A stretch of DNA of 64,000 bases from Streptoalloteichus tenebrarius (GCF_024171885.1 NZ_JAMTCP010000002.1:1-64000), one strand, 5' to 3'; positions 8,804-17,521 are shown, counted from the first letter of the stretch. Translations and numbers: made by a program. The notes: generated from the sequence alone by a model not told the origin.

Positions 8804-9043
8804 TGGTCTACGTGCACGCCGGGGTGGGTGAGTCCACCTGGCACAGGCGCTCGCCGCCGTCCTCGATGTGTTCCCCGCGCATGCGGGGCTGAGCCCGACC
8901 TGCCCAGGAGTGATCTCCGCGCACGCGGGGGTGAGTCCCTGAGCGCGGTATCCGCGGAACGCTCACGCCGTGACCCGCGTACGCGGGGGTGGGTCGACTG
9001 TGCGTCGGAAGGCTCGGGTTCGTGCTTGGGGGTCGCGGCGGGG

Positions 9044-9556
9044 TCAGCGGGTGGTCCGTCGGCGTCGGGGTGTGTTCTGGCGGGCGGAGGGGATGGTGAG
9101 GGCGCTGGTGCGGACGCGCTCCAGGACGATCGAGCTGGTCAGGTTCCGGACCTCGGGGCGGCTGGACACCTTGTCCACCAGGAAGCGCTGGAGGTGGCGG
9201 CTGTCCTCGACCGCGATGTGGATGAGGAAGTCGGCCTGCCCGCTGACGTGGAACAACGCCCTGGTCTCCGGCAGCGACAGCACGAAGGTGCGGAACGGGT
9301 CGACCACCTCGCGCGAGTGCGGGCGCACGTTCACCGCGACGATCGCCTCCAGCCCGAGCCCGACGACCCTCGGGTCGATCTCCGCGCGGTAGGCGGTGAT
9401 CACGCCGTTCTCCCGCAGCCGGCGGACCCGGTCCAGGCAGGTCGACGGGGCGAGGCCGACCCGGGCGGCCAGCTCCTTGTTCGGGATGGACGCGTCGTTC
9501 TGCAACTCCTCCAGGATGCGCCAGTCGACCGAATCCAGTTCGACGAACTCGCTCAT
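9044..9556 (-). CDS. Lrp/AsnC-family transcriptional regulator
   Basis: A 170-residue protein starting at the ATG at 9556. The N-terminal helix-turn-helix (residues about 8-60, WRILEELQNDASIPNKELAA ... STCLDRVRRL) is followed by the RAM/ligand-binding domain (about 65-145). The C-terminus is a basic tail (RQNTPRRRRTTR). It is divergent from a LysE-type exporter across 91 bases. Lrp-type regulator and amino acid exporter pairs are common, so it probably senses the exported amino acid and controls the shared intergenic region. Confidence 0.92.
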   Translation of the reverse strand: MSEFVELDSVDWRILEELQNDASIPNKELAARVGLAPSTCLDRVRRLRENGVITAYRAEIDPRVVGLGLEAIVAVNVRPHSREVVDPFRTFVLSLPETRALFHVSGQADFLIHIAVEDSRHLQRFLVDKVSSRPEVRNLTSSIVLERVRTSALTIPSARQNTPRRRRTTR

Positions 9557-9647
9557 ATCCGTGCACGATACGGCGGAAGCCGCGTTGTGCCGGTTCGGTG
9601 CCGCATCCTTGCCCGCGTCGTGGGACATGAGGTGGGAGGAACGCGAC

Positions 9648-10277
9648 GTGGTGTGGGAGCACATCCACTGGGGCTCGTTCCTGGCGGCGATCGTGGTGAT
9701 CCTGGTCGTCCCCGGCCCCGACTTCGTGCTGGTGACCAGCAACGCCGTGGTGGACCGACGGGCGGGGTGGTGGACGGCCGCCGGCTGCACCAGCGGCCTG
9801 CTCGTGCACGCCGTGGCCGCGACCGCCGGGTTGTCGGCGGTGCTCGTGGCGGTGCCGACGGCGTTCGTGGCGGTCAAGGTCCTGGGCGCGGCGTACCTGG
9901 TCTACCTGGGTGCGAGCGCGATCGTGAAGGCGGGCAGGGGTGCGTCCTCCGACGGCCCGGCCGCTCCGTCGGTGACTGTCCGGTCCCCGCGGGCCGCCTT
10001 CGTCAGGGGCGTGGCGAACAACGTCCTCAACCCCAAGGTCATGCTGCTGTTCCTCACGATCGTGCCGCAGGCCATGGACCCCGGGGCGGACCCGGTGCCG
10101 CAGGCGATGGTGCTGAGCGGGACGGTGATCGCGCTGTTCGGCCTGTTCTGGGTGTTGGTCGTGCCCTCGGTGCGGCTGCTCACCGGCTGGCTGTCCCGGC
10201 CGCGGCCCCGTCGGCTGTTCGAGCGGGGGTGCGGCGCCGCGTTGATCGCGATGGCCGCCACGCTCGCCACCGCCTGA
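9648..10277 (+). CDS. LysE/RhtB-family amino acid exporter
   Basis: A 209-residue inner-membrane protein of typical LysE length, with hydrophobic segments near residues 5-25, 40-65, 68-90, 120-145, 155-180 and 190-208. Family features are the early PGPDFVLV motif and NVLNPKVMLLFLT in the second half. The GTG at 9648 follows GGAGG with a spacing of 8; the open frame extends upstream but that portion overlaps the divergent regulator. Role by family: proton-driven export of an amino acid or analogue, substrate unknown. A hairpin closes the unit at 10285-10312. Confidence 0.9.
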   Translation: MVWEHIHWGSFLAAIVVILVVPGPDFVLVTSNAVVDRRAGWWTAAGCTSGLLVHAVAATAGLSAVLVAVPTAFVAVKVLGAAYLVYLGASAIVKAGRGASSDGPAAPSVTVRSPRAAFVRGVANNVLNPKVMLLFLTIVPQAMDPGADPVPQAMVLSGTVIALFGLFWVLVVPSVRLLTGWLSRPRPRRLFERGCGAALIAMAATLATA

Positions 10278-10284
10278 CAGCGGC

Positions 10285-10312
10285 CTCAGCCTGAGGGGCA
10301 CCTCAGGCTGAG
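10285..10312 (+). terminator. 12-bp hairpin terminator
   Basis: Arms 10285-10296 and 10301-10312 are perfectly complementary with a 4-nt loop. A third partial copy of the arm (CCTCAGCC) follows at about 10318. Confidence 0.65.
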
Positions 10313-10433
10313 AGTCACCTCAGCCGGACAGCGACCGTCTCTCGACGGGTGGCCCGGCCGGCTCCCGCCGGTCACCGCGTGCCCGACCCGTCGGACACGT
10401 GCGCCGCGTGTTCCCGGCGGGTATCCCGTCGGT

Positions 10434-10718
10434 ATGGCGAGGAGCAAGCGCAAGCTCACGCGGGAGGAGTACGAGCGGGGGCTGTACGACTACCACGACC
10501 CGACCGCGCGGTTCGGCGGTGCGCCGCCGGCGAGGAGCGCGCTCACGTTGCGGTTGTGGCTGGCGGGGTTCGGCGTCCTGTTCTGCGCCGGCGCCGCCGC
10601 GTTGGCGTTCGCCGCCGGCCTGGCCTGGTTGGGCTGGGTGTTGGTGGTGTTGGCGGTGGTCGGCCTCGTGGACTTCGGGTGGGTGGTCCACCGCAAGCGC
10701 CGGGGCGAGCCGGGATAG
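10434..10718 (+). CDS. Small membrane protein, DUF6343-like
   Basis: A 94-residue protein with a basic N-terminus (MARSKRKLTREEYERG), then ARSALTLRLWLAGFGVLF leading into two membrane segments (about 42-62 and 66-85) and a basic KRRGEPG tail. The two-helix layout and the ALTLRL lead-in resemble actinobacterial DUF6343 proteins; this is by memory, not a search. The function is unknown. No strong Shine-Dalgarno precedes the ATG at 10434. Confidence 0.65.
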   Translation: MARSKRKLTREEYERGLYDYHDPTARFGGAPPARSALTLRLWLAGFGVLFCAGAAALAFAAGLAWLGWVLVVLAVVGLVDFGWVVHRKRRGEPG

Positions 10719-11022
10719 CCGGCGCCCCGGCGCCCGCCCGCCGTGCCGCGGGAGAGTGGGCGCGGCGGGCCGGTCGGGTGGTGGGGGAGGACCTGCCCTC
10801 ACCCGATCCTCGCCCCGCCGTCCCGTGCCCTCGACCGGGTGTGAGGACGGTAAGTAACGAAATGGGTGCGGCAATACCTACCTGAGTCGGTTCACTGTCC
10901 TACTTTCGTCGGTAGACGGTCACTGCTCGTGTCCGGATCCTTGGTGATCAACGAGGGGCTTCGGCGAGAACCGGGGTCCCTCGCGCCACGTCCGGACCCG
11001 CGCGGCTCCGGCGAACCGCGCC
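10719..11022. other. Intergenic region between convergent genes
   Basis: About 300 bases without a supportable gene. The first half is GC-rich with short self-complementary stretches. The part around 10850-10930 is visibly richer in A/T (TAAGTAACGAAATG) but I find no promoter, tRNA or clear perfect hairpin there. Confidence 0.4.
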
Positions 11023-13053
11023 TCAGGAGACGGTGAAGGTCCGGCTGACGCCCCGGAACGGCGTGATCCGCCCGAACAGGTCACGGGCGTCGCCGTGGTA
11101 GGTCACGCGGTACTCACCGGGACGGGTCCCTGGCGGAATGTCCCAGCTCACCTCGATCCGCGACGCGGCGAGCCCCCACCGCGACCACCGGAAGCGGGTC
11201 GACCAGTCGCCGTCGTCGGCCACCGTGCGCCACGTCCCGTCCTCGCGGCGCTGCACCTCCAGGTAGGTGCCGCCCCGGTGCAGGTCGTTGTTGGGGTGCG
11301 CGCCCACGAACACGACCAGCACGCGGTGCCCGGGGGCGTAGCGCGCGGCCGGTTCCCGGACCACGTCCCCGAACCGGCGGCCCGGCGGGGGAGCGTCGAG
11401 CACCACGCCCGGCCGCAGCCGGACCGGGTCGCGGAACCGCTCGGGCAGGCGCGGACCCGGCGCGCTGGGCCGGCCCGCCCGCAGGTCGGCGGCGAGCCGG
11501 GCGAACTCCTGCTGGTAGGCGGGGAGCTGCCAGCGGCCGTACATCGTGTGCCCGCCCTCGTAGTCCTGCTGGTCGTACTCCTCCGGCGTCGTCAGGTATC
11601 CCGCGTACGCGTTGGCGTAGCCGGCGACCAGGACGTCGCGCGGTGACACGCCCAGCTCCCGGGCCACCGTCCGCCGCAGCCGCAGCCCGGCCACCGCCGT
11701 GACCTCGTGCGGCACGCCGACCAGGTGCAGGGACCCGACGCGCACGAGATGCAGCGGCAGCACCCTCGGCGTCCAGCCGAGCACGCCGGGAGGGAGCAGG
11801 ACGTCCTTGGGCGCGTGGCGGCGGCGCAGCGTCGGCGCGAGCCGGTAGAGCACCTCGCTCACCGCCCGCACGACCGGGTTGGCGTCCACGCCCTCGCGGA
11901 AGATCGGGAGCCCTCCTCCGCCGTCCTCGGTGCTGCCGGCGGCGAAGCTGGCGCCCAGCAGGGCGTCGCCGGTGCGCTCGGCCCTGCCGGAGCCGGTGAA
12001 CTCGGCGCGCACCGGCAGCCGGCTCATGTCCACATTGGACCGCCGGGTGGCGACGCCCCCGGTCAGCGGCTCGCACGGGCCGTCCCACAGCCGCCGGGCC
12101 GCCGCGTACTGGCGCAGCCCGATGATCCGGGTGTTCTCGACCTCGTCCTCGGTCGGGCCGCTGCCCGGGCGCAGGTTGAGGTTGGGGGAGGCGTCGCCGG
12201 CGTTGGTCTGGGCGAAGGCCGCGACGAACCCGGGCCGCCCGTCGCGGTAGTCCACACCGGACACCTCGCGTTCCCAGTGGTACGCGGCGTACCCCTTGTT
12301 GTCGCCGCTGATCAGCGTGTTGTCCACGGTCATGCTGGTGTTGTGGGTGGCGAACCAGTTGATCACGCCGATCGGGCCGTCGTCCCGGTCGAAGCGCAGC
12401 AGCGTGGTGGTCGGGTCGACGCCGGAGGGGAAGACCGCCCGCTCCTCCGCCGGGTTGCGCTCGAAGGCGCGGCGCGACCGGTTGACGCTGGCGTCGTGCA
12501 GCTCGCCCCTGGCCAGGGACACGGTGCCGGGCGCGAGGTCCCGGTGGGCGCGTTCGACCGACTCCGCGATGCCGTCGACGATCGCGGCGAAGGTCCGGGG
12601 GAGGTGGCCGAGCGTGGTGATGTTGTAGAGGGTGTCGTGCGCGAACCCGCCCGGCCCGGCGTGCGTGTGCGTCGCGGTGATCAACACGTTGGCGTCGCCG
12701 TAGTGGTTCCCCAGGCTCAGGGCCAGTCGGCGCAGCACCGCCTGGCGGACCGCGGTGAAGACCATCGCCAGGTCGACCGTGACCAGCGCGACCCGGTGGC
12801 CGCTGTCCCTGTCGACCACGACGAAGGCGCGGGAGCGCTGGCGAAGGTGGATGCCGCTCGTGCGCTGGCGGGGGCTGGCGTAGCCCATCATGCCGGCCTC
12901 GGCTGGTTCTCCGGTGATGTCGGCGACGCCCCGCCCGACGAGGAACGGCGGGATCGCCGCGAGCAGGGCCGCGGGCTCGCCCGTCCTGGCCAGCAGCAGC
13001 GCGCCGACCAGTGTGAGCAGGGCCGGGAGCGCGCGACACGGGTGCTCGGGCAT
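11023..13053 (-). CDS. Secreted neutral/alkaline ceramidase
   Basis: A 676-residue enzyme of the neutral ceramidase family, which hydrolyses the amide bond of ceramide to sphingosine and a fatty acid. The N-terminal hydrophobic segment (about residues 8-38) looks like a signal peptide or anchor, so I infer export. Zinc-site and active-site motifs are intact: THTHAGPGG (His129, His131), NWFATHNTS (His237) and ISGDNKGYA with the nucleophile Ser249. The C-terminal 150 residues form the family's beta domain. The ATG at 13053 is preceded by GAGGAGG; a GTG at 13056 is the alternative. Most actinomycetes make no ceramide, so the likely substrate is host, plant, fungal or bacterial-neighbour sphingolipid. 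Confidence 0.9.
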   Translation of the reverse strand: MPEHPCRALPALLTLVGALLLARTGEPAALLAAIPPFLVGRGVADITGEPAEAGMMGYASPRQRTSGIHLRQRSRAFVVVDRDSGHRVALVTVDLAMVFTAVRQAVLRRLALSLGNHYGDANVLITATHTHAGPGGFAHDTLYNITTLGHLPRTFAAIVDGIAESVERAHRDLAPGTVSLARGELHDASVNRSRRAFERNPAEERAVFPSGVDPTTTLLRFDRDDGPIGVINWFATHNTSMTVDNTLISGDNKGYAAYHWEREVSGVDYRDGRPGFVAAFAQTNAGDASPNLNLRPGSGPTEDEVENTRIIGLRQYAAARRLWDGPCEPLTGGVATRRSNVDMSRLPVRAEFTGSGRAERTGDALLGASFAAGSTEDGGGGLPIFREGVDANPVVRAVSEVLYRLAPTLRRRHAPKDVLLPPGVLGWTPRVLPLHLVRVGSLHLVGVPHEVTAVAGLRLRRTVARELGVSPRDVLVAGYANAYAGYLTTPEEYDQQDYEGGHTMYGRWQLPAYQQEFARLAADLRAGRPSAPGPRLPERFRDPVRLRPGVVLDAPPPGRRFGDVVREPAARYAPGHRVLVVFVGAHPNNDLHRGGTYLEVQRREDGTWRTVADDGDWSTRFRWSRWGLAASRIEVSWDIPPGTRPGEYRVTYHGDARDLFGRITPFRGVSRTFTVS

Positions 13054-13258
13054 CACGGCCTCCTCCTCACCGGACCCCTTCGGCGACGGTAGCCCGGGGC
13101 GCCGGAAAACGTGAAGGCGATTCGGATAATCCGCCCCCGTTCGGGCTACTCCCGGGTAGGCGTGGCCGGGGTCACCGGACGCCCGATCACCCGACGCCCC
13201 CGTCGACGCCGTCGGTACGGTGGTCGGCGACCTGGCGAGATCACGACGATGGGACACG

Positions 13259-13993
13259 ATGGCTGCACGGGGCGGGCGGAAGGAGACCCTGCGCTGGCTG
13301 GTGCCGGCCGTCGTGGTCGTGGTCGCGGTGACCCTGGCCTACCTGGGCGCGGACCGCGGCGACCGGGCCGACCAGCCCACCGCCGGCGGTGGCGCGGGCA
13401 CCGGGACGGCGCGCGCGACGGCCACCGCCACCGAGGGGCCGGCCAGGGGCCTCGCCCGACGCAGGGCCGACGACCCGTACGCCCTCGGCCGCGTCGACGC
13501 CCCGGTCGTCCTCGTCGAGTACGCCGACTACCGCTGCCCCTTCTGCGCCAAGTTCAGCACCGACACCAAGCCGGAGCTGGTCCGCCGCTACGTCGACAGC
13601 GGCGTCCTGCGGATCGAGTGGCGGGACATGCCGATCTTCGGCGAGGAGTCGGAGGCCGCGGCCGTCGCCGCGAGGGCCGCCGGCCGACAGGGGAGGTTCT
13701 GGGACTTCCACAACCTGGCCTTCGCCGAGGCTCCCCGCTCGGGGCACGCCAGCTTCCCCAGGGAGCGCCTGCTCGACCTGGCCCGCCGCTCCGGCGTGCC
13801 CGACCTGGCCCGCTTCGAGGCCGACCTGGCCGACCCCGACCTGCTGGCCGGGGTGCGCGCCGACGCGTTCGAGGCCAGGGACATCGGCGCCAGCAGCACC
13901 CCGACCTTCGTGATCAACGGGTTCCCCCTGCTCGGCGCCCAGCCGCTGGACGAGTTCGTCGCGCTCATCGAACGGACCCGGGGCGGCCGGTGA
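13259..13993 (+). CDS. Membrane-anchored DsbA/thioredoxin-fold thiol-disulfide oxidoreductase
   Basis: A 244-residue protein with a single N-terminal membrane segment (about residues 12-30), a Gly/Ala/Thr linker and an extracytoplasmic DsbA-type domain from about residue 70. The redox-active CPFC motif is at 93-96 in ADYRCPFCAKF, and the cis-Pro loop appears as STPTFVINGFPL. I chose ATG 13259 because the annotated-length alternative at 13220 adds an uncharacteristic Arg-rich leader. Its stop overlaps the start of a CcdA-like gene by 4 bases, so the two are translationally coupled and probably form one extracytoplasmic redox system. Confidence 0.9.
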   Translation: MAARGGRKETLRWLVPAVVVVVAVTLAYLGADRGDRADQPTAGGGAGTGTARATATATEGPARGLARRRADDPYALGRVDAPVVLVEYADYRCPFCAKFSTDTKPELVRRYVDSGVLRIEWRDMPIFGEESEAAAVAARAAGRQGRFWDFHNLAFAEAPRSGHASFPRERLLDLARRSGVPDLARFEADLADPDLLAGVRADAFEARDIGASSTPTFVINGFPLLGAQPLDEFVALIERTRGGR

Positions 13994-14886
13994 CCGGGAT
14001 CGGTTACCTCGGCGCGTTCCTCGGGGGCGTGCTCGCCCTGGTCAGTCCGTGCTCGGCGCTGCTGCTGCCGGCCTTCTTCGCCTACGCCTTCGCCGACCCG
14101 GTCCGGCTGGCCGCCCGCACCGGCGTGTTCTACCTGGGCCTGGCGACCACCCTCGTGCCGCTCGGCGTGGCGGCCTCGGCCGTCGGCGGGCTGCTCGCCG
14201 ACCACCGCGACACGGTCGTGCTCGTCGGCGGCCTCGTGCTCGTGCTGTTCGGCCTGCTGACGATCCTGGGCCGGGGTTTCGGCGTGGGCGCGGGGCTCGC
14301 GCAACGGGTGGCCGGCCGGACCCGACTGGCCTCCCTGGCCTCGGTGTTCGCGCTCGGCGCCGTCTACGGGCTGGCCGGGTTCTGCTCCGGCCCGCTGCTC
14401 GGCAGCGTGCTCACGCTCTCCGCGACCGGCGGCGACCCGGCCTACGGCGCGGCGCTGCTCGCCGTCTACGCCCTCGGCATGGTCGTGCCGCTGTTCCTGC
14501 TGGCCGCCCTGTGGGACCGCCTCGACCTGGGGCGCCGTCGGTGGCTGCGGGGCGTCGAGCTGCGCCTCGGCCGCCTCCGGGTGCACAGCACCTCGCTGGT
14601 CTCCGGCCTGCTGTTCGTCGGCATCGGCCTGCTGTTCCTGCTCACCGACGGCACCGGCGGCCTCGGCGGGCTGTTCGACGTCGACCAGCAGTACGCCGCG
14701 CAGGTCTGGGTCCGGCGCGTCGCCGACGCGGTGCCGCAGACCGCCGTCCTGCTCGGCGTCGCGGCGGTGGCCGCGGTGGTGCTGGCCCTGCGGCTGCGCC
14801 GTCGGCCCGGCGCCGCACGGACCGGCGACGACGGGTCGGGACCGGAGGGGGACCGGCCTGGTGAGGGGCCCGAGCCCCGAGGCTGA
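13990..14886 (+). CDS. CcdA/DsbD-family membrane electron carrier
   Basis: A 298-residue membrane protein starting at a GTG that overlaps the preceding stop (GTGA). Six to seven hydrophobic segments are visible. The paired cysteines expected in CcdA appear as SPCSALLLPAF (first helix) and GFCSGPLLG (fourth helix). The family passes electrons from cytosolic thioredoxin across the membrane to extracytoplasmic thiol proteins; the preceding DsbA-like protein is the obvious partner. The C-terminal tail is hydrophilic (Asp/Gly/Glu/Pro). Confidence 0.9.
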   Translation: MTGIGYLGAFLGGVLALVSPCSALLLPAFFAYAFADPVRLAARTGVFYLGLATTLVPLGVAASAVGGLLADHRDTVVLVGGLVLVLFGLLTILGRGFGVGAGLAQRVAGRTRLASLASVFALGAVYGLAGFCSGPLLGSVLTLSATGGDPAYGAALLAVYALGMVVPLFLLAALWDRLDLGRRRWLRGVELRLGRLRVHSTSLVSGLLFVGIGLLFLLTDGTGGLGGLFDVDQQYAAQVWVRRVADAVPQTAVLLGVAAVAAVVLALRLRRRPGAARTGDDGSGPEGDRPGEGPEPRG

Positions 14887-14945
14887 CCCGCCCCCGTCGC
14901 TCCCCGTCCTGGACACCGTCGCCGCCCCGAACGCACTGGAGAACG

Positions 14946-16130
14946 ATGTCGCCCCGGTTCCGCGCGGTCCTGGCCTGCGTCCTCGCCGCCGTCGTCGCGT
15001 CCGCCTGCGCCCACCCCGACCGGCGCGGCGGCACCCTGGTCGCCCCCGTCCCCACGAGCACCGCGCCCGCCGACTCCGCCCTGGTCCCGCCCCCGCTGCA
15101 CGCCCAGCCGCTGTGGTCGGCGCCGTTCGCGGCCGCGCCGGTGGTCGCCGACGACCTGTTCGTCGGCCTGGTCGCCTCGCCAGGGGGCGGGCACGAGCTG
15201 GTGGCCGTGGACGGCGACGGCCGCACCCGGTGGTCCACACCGGTGGGTGGGGAGGGCAGCCGGTACACCGTGGCCAGGGCGGGCGAGCGCGTCCTCGTCG
15301 TCGTCCTCGACTCGTCGCCCGACCACACGACGGCCTCGGCGTACGAGGCCGGGAGCGGGCAACGGGTGTGGGGGCCGACGGACGTGCCGGGACCGTTGGC
15401 CGGCCCCGGCCTGGTGCTGGCCGGGCCGTCGGGGCGGGTCGCCCTCGACGCCGCCAGCGGCCGGGTCGCCGTGCACGAGAAACCGGGCACGCGGGTCCTC
15501 CAGGAGCACGACGGGACCGTGCTGGTGGAGCGGGACGGCGCCCTGCGCGCCGTCGACGCCGCCACCGGCGCCGAGCACTGGGGGCCGGCGACCCTGGTGG
15601 CGCCGGACCGGCTCGGCGGCACCGGCGGGAAGCCCCGCTACCGGGGCGAGCCGGGCGCCGCCGGCGTGCTCTTCGTCGAGTGGACGGTGGGCGCGCCGGC
15701 CACTCCCGCCGTCGTCGGCTACAGCGCGCACGACCTGGCCACGGGAGCACTGGTCGCCGACGTGCCCCAGGCGGGCGGGACCGCGAAGGCGTTGGTGGAC
15801 GCGACCACCGGGGTGACGCTCGTCTTCGGGCCGACCGCCGACACCCTCCTCACCGCCGTGGACGGGGACAACAGACGGGTGCTGTGGCAGCGTCCCGCCG
15901 GTCAGGAGCCGATCGCCTTCGCCTTCGCCGCCAACGGCGTCGCCTACGGCACAGCCTCCGCCTCCGGCGCGCAGGGAACGCGCTCCGTGGCGGTGGACGA
16001 GCGCACGGGCGAGGTCCGGGGCGAGGGCCGGTGGCGGCTTCCGGTCGCGGCGTTGCGCTCCGGCGTCACGCTCGTCCCCGTGGCCGACCCGAGCGGCAGG
16101 GACCGCTTCGTCGCCTTCCGCCCGCGCTGA
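14946..16130 (+). CDS. Lipoprotein with PQQ-type beta-propeller repeats
   Basis: A 394-residue protein with a lipobox (VVASAC, Cys21) after a short signal peptide, a Pro/Thr linker and then repeated blades of the PQQ-like propeller type (ELVAVDGDGRTRWSTPV, ALRAVDAATGAEHWGP, LLTAVDGDNRRVLWQ). I infer an extracytoplasmic protein tethered by lipid. It lies 59 bases after the CcdA-like gene in the same orientation and may belong to the same unit. Propellers of this kind usually act as scaffolds; no enzymatic residues are recognised. Confidence 0.85.
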   Translation: MSPRFRAVLACVLAAVVASACAHPDRRGGTLVAPVPTSTAPADSALVPPPLHAQPLWSAPFAAAPVVADDLFVGLVASPGGGHELVAVDGDGRTRWSTPVGGEGSRYTVARAGERVLVVVLDSSPDHTTASAYEAGSGQRVWGPTDVPGPLAGPGLVLAGPSGRVALDAASGRVAVHEKPGTRVLQEHDGTVLVERDGALRAVDAATGAEHWGPATLVAPDRLGGTGGKPRYRGEPGAAGVLFVEWTVGAPATPAVVGYSAHDLATGALVADVPQAGGTAKALVDATTGVTLVFGPTADTLLTAVDGDNRRVLWQRPAGQEPIAFAFAANGVAYGTASASGAQGTRSVAVDERTGEVRGEGRWRLPVAALRSGVTLVPVADPSGRDRFVAFRPR

Positions 16131-16147
16131 GCCGACTGGCCCACCGA

Positions 16148-16215
16148 GGCGACGCCTGACCCACGGAGACCTCGCCTGACCCACGAGACCTCGCCTGACC
16201 CACCCAGGCGTCGCC
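16148..16215. terminator. Inverted repeat enclosing three CCTGACCCAC direct repeats
   Basis: Arms 16148-16158 and 16205-16215 are perfectly complementary (11 bp). Between and overlapping them CCTGACCCAC occurs three times about 20 bases apart (near 16154, 16174 and 16193). It sits between convergent genes and may terminate both. Confidence 0.5.
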
Positions 16216-16222
16216 GACGGGC

Positions 16223-17521
16223 TCAGCCGGGCAGCGGGACCCGCAGAGCCCGTTCGGCCAGGGTGCGCAGCCGGGGGTCGTCCGGACGGGACGGCTCGCC
16301 CAGCCACACGACCTCGACCAACCGCACCCGCTCGCCGTCCCTGGCGGTGGCGAACGCCGCGCCCGAGAAGGACTTCGGGCCGCCGTCCCACCCCTTCCCC
16401 TCCCGCACCAGGTCGCTGACGCCGCCGTTGCCCGGCGCGCTGGCCACGCCCCGGAACTGCTCCGCCGTCGCGGCCTGCGGGAAGGTGAGCACCGCGACCG
16501 AGACCGCGGCCCGCCCCGAGGGGCCCACCGCCTCGAACAGGCCGCGCGTGAGCCGCGAGCACGGGTTCCGCGCCAGCCAGACCTGGACGTCGCCGAAGGC
16601 GCGCGCCGCGCAGTCGGCGTCGACGGCCGTCCCCCTCGGCTCGAACCGCACACCGTCCACAGTGGACGCCGTGGTCGTGTTCGGCCCGGCGCTGCCCTGG
16701 GTCGTCGGCGCCGTCGGCGTCGGGGCCGGCTCGTCGTCGCCGGCGGTCGCCACGGTCACCACCAGCGCCACGAGCAGCAGGCTGGCCATGGCGAGCGCCG
16801 CGACCGGCAGCCAACGGGGAGCGCGCCTTGGTCGGGCCGGCGCCGCCGTCGGCCCCGGCCGCTCGGTCACCCGGGGGATCAACACCGTGCTGGCCGCGGC
16901 CAGGTCGTGGCCAGCCGAGTCGGCGAACCCCTCCGCCGCGAGCGCGGCGGCGTCCAGCTCGTCGAAGGGCATGCCCAACGCGGTCAACAGCCGCAGGGCC
17001 TGGTCGGCGCCGCAGGGTCGGTCCGCGGTCGACAGCTCCCGCGCCGCCGTGAGCAGCGCCGTGGCCGTGGGGTGCAGTACCCGGACGCCCCGGTGCAGGT
17101 CCGCGCTGGGCTGGATGACCCGCTCGACGTAGGGGCCGACGGCGACGACGGTGCTCACCGGCAGCGGCTCGGCGCGGAGCCGCTGCAACCGCTGGGAGAC
17201 GGCCGTGGCGGCGGCCAACGCCTCGCTCGCGGGGTTGGGCGGCCCGTCGGGTCGGACCAGCTCCCAGCCGTCCACCCGCCACGTCCCCTGGAGCGGGGCC
17301 TCCAGGCGCAGCGCGGGGTTGGGCAGGTCCACGCCGCACACGACGAGCACGCCCCGGGGCAGCACGAGCACGGCGTCGAGCGCCTGGGGACAGTCCGGCG
17401 GCGTGACGCCGAGGAGGGCGACGCCGCCGAGCACCCCGCTCCCCCTGCCGCAGGCCGCCAACGCCGCGCGGAGGTCCACGCCGACGTCGGACGCCTCCGT
17501 CCCCAGCCGGACCAGCCGCAC
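16223..17521 (-). CDS. Single-pass membrane protein of unknown function
   Basis: A 432-residue protein read from the GTG at 17521, preceded by GGGAGG at good spacing. The first ~230 residues form a soluble domain with a hydrophobic core strand (LDAVLVLPRGVLVVCGVD) reminiscent of NERD-type nuclease-related domains, but catalytic residues cannot be confirmed. One membrane segment lies near residues 245-265 (LPVAALAMASLLLVALVVTV). A Thr/Pro linker and an extracytoplasmic domain of about 140 residues follow. By topology the N-terminal domain is cytosolic. The longer open frame upstream of 17521 is not supported. Confidence 0.75.
   Translation of the reverse strand: MRLVRLGTEASDVGVDLRAALAACGRGSGVLGGVALLGVTPPDCPQALDAVLVLPRGVLVVCGVDLPNPALRLEAPLQGTWRVDGWELVRPDGPPNPASEALAAATAVSQRLQRLRAEPLPVSTVVAVGPYVERVIQPSADLHRGVRVLHPTATALLTAARELSTADRPCGADQALRLLTALGMPFDELDAAALAAEGFADSAGHDLAAASTVLIPRVTERPGPTAAPARPRRAPRWLPVAALAMASLLLVALVVTVATAGDDEPAPTPTAPTTQGSAGPNTTTASTVDGVRFEPRGTAVDADCAARAFGDVQVWLARNPCSRLTRGLFEAVGPSGRAAVSVAVLTFPQAATAEQFRGVASAPGNGGVSDLVREGKGWDGGPKSFSGAAFATARDGERVRLVEVVWLGEPSRPDDPRLRTLAERALRVPLPG

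Larger units (their letters stand above)
7891..8995 (+). CRISPR. Type I-E-like CRISPR array with decayed trailer
   Basis: Repeats are 28 bases, beginning GTGATCCCCGCG and ending GCGGGGGTGAGTC, with an internal palindrome; spacers are 33 bases, so the period is 61. Repeats start at 7891, 7952, 8013, 8074, 8135, 8196, 8257, 8318, 8379, 8440, 8501, 8562, 8623 and 8684, followed by degenerate copies at 8745, 8806, 8868, 8910 and 8970. Single-base variants occur at 8196, 8379 and 8501. Repeat similarity to the E. coli I-E repeat supports the plus orientation with the leader on the left and the trailer on the right. No cas gene is present in the window, so the effector complex must be encoded elsewhere if active. 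Confidence 0.97.

Noticed and set aside
7891-8995. Spacers matching sequences elsewhere in this window
   Set aside because: Reading through the window I found no convincing match, but I could not search systematically, so this is not reported.
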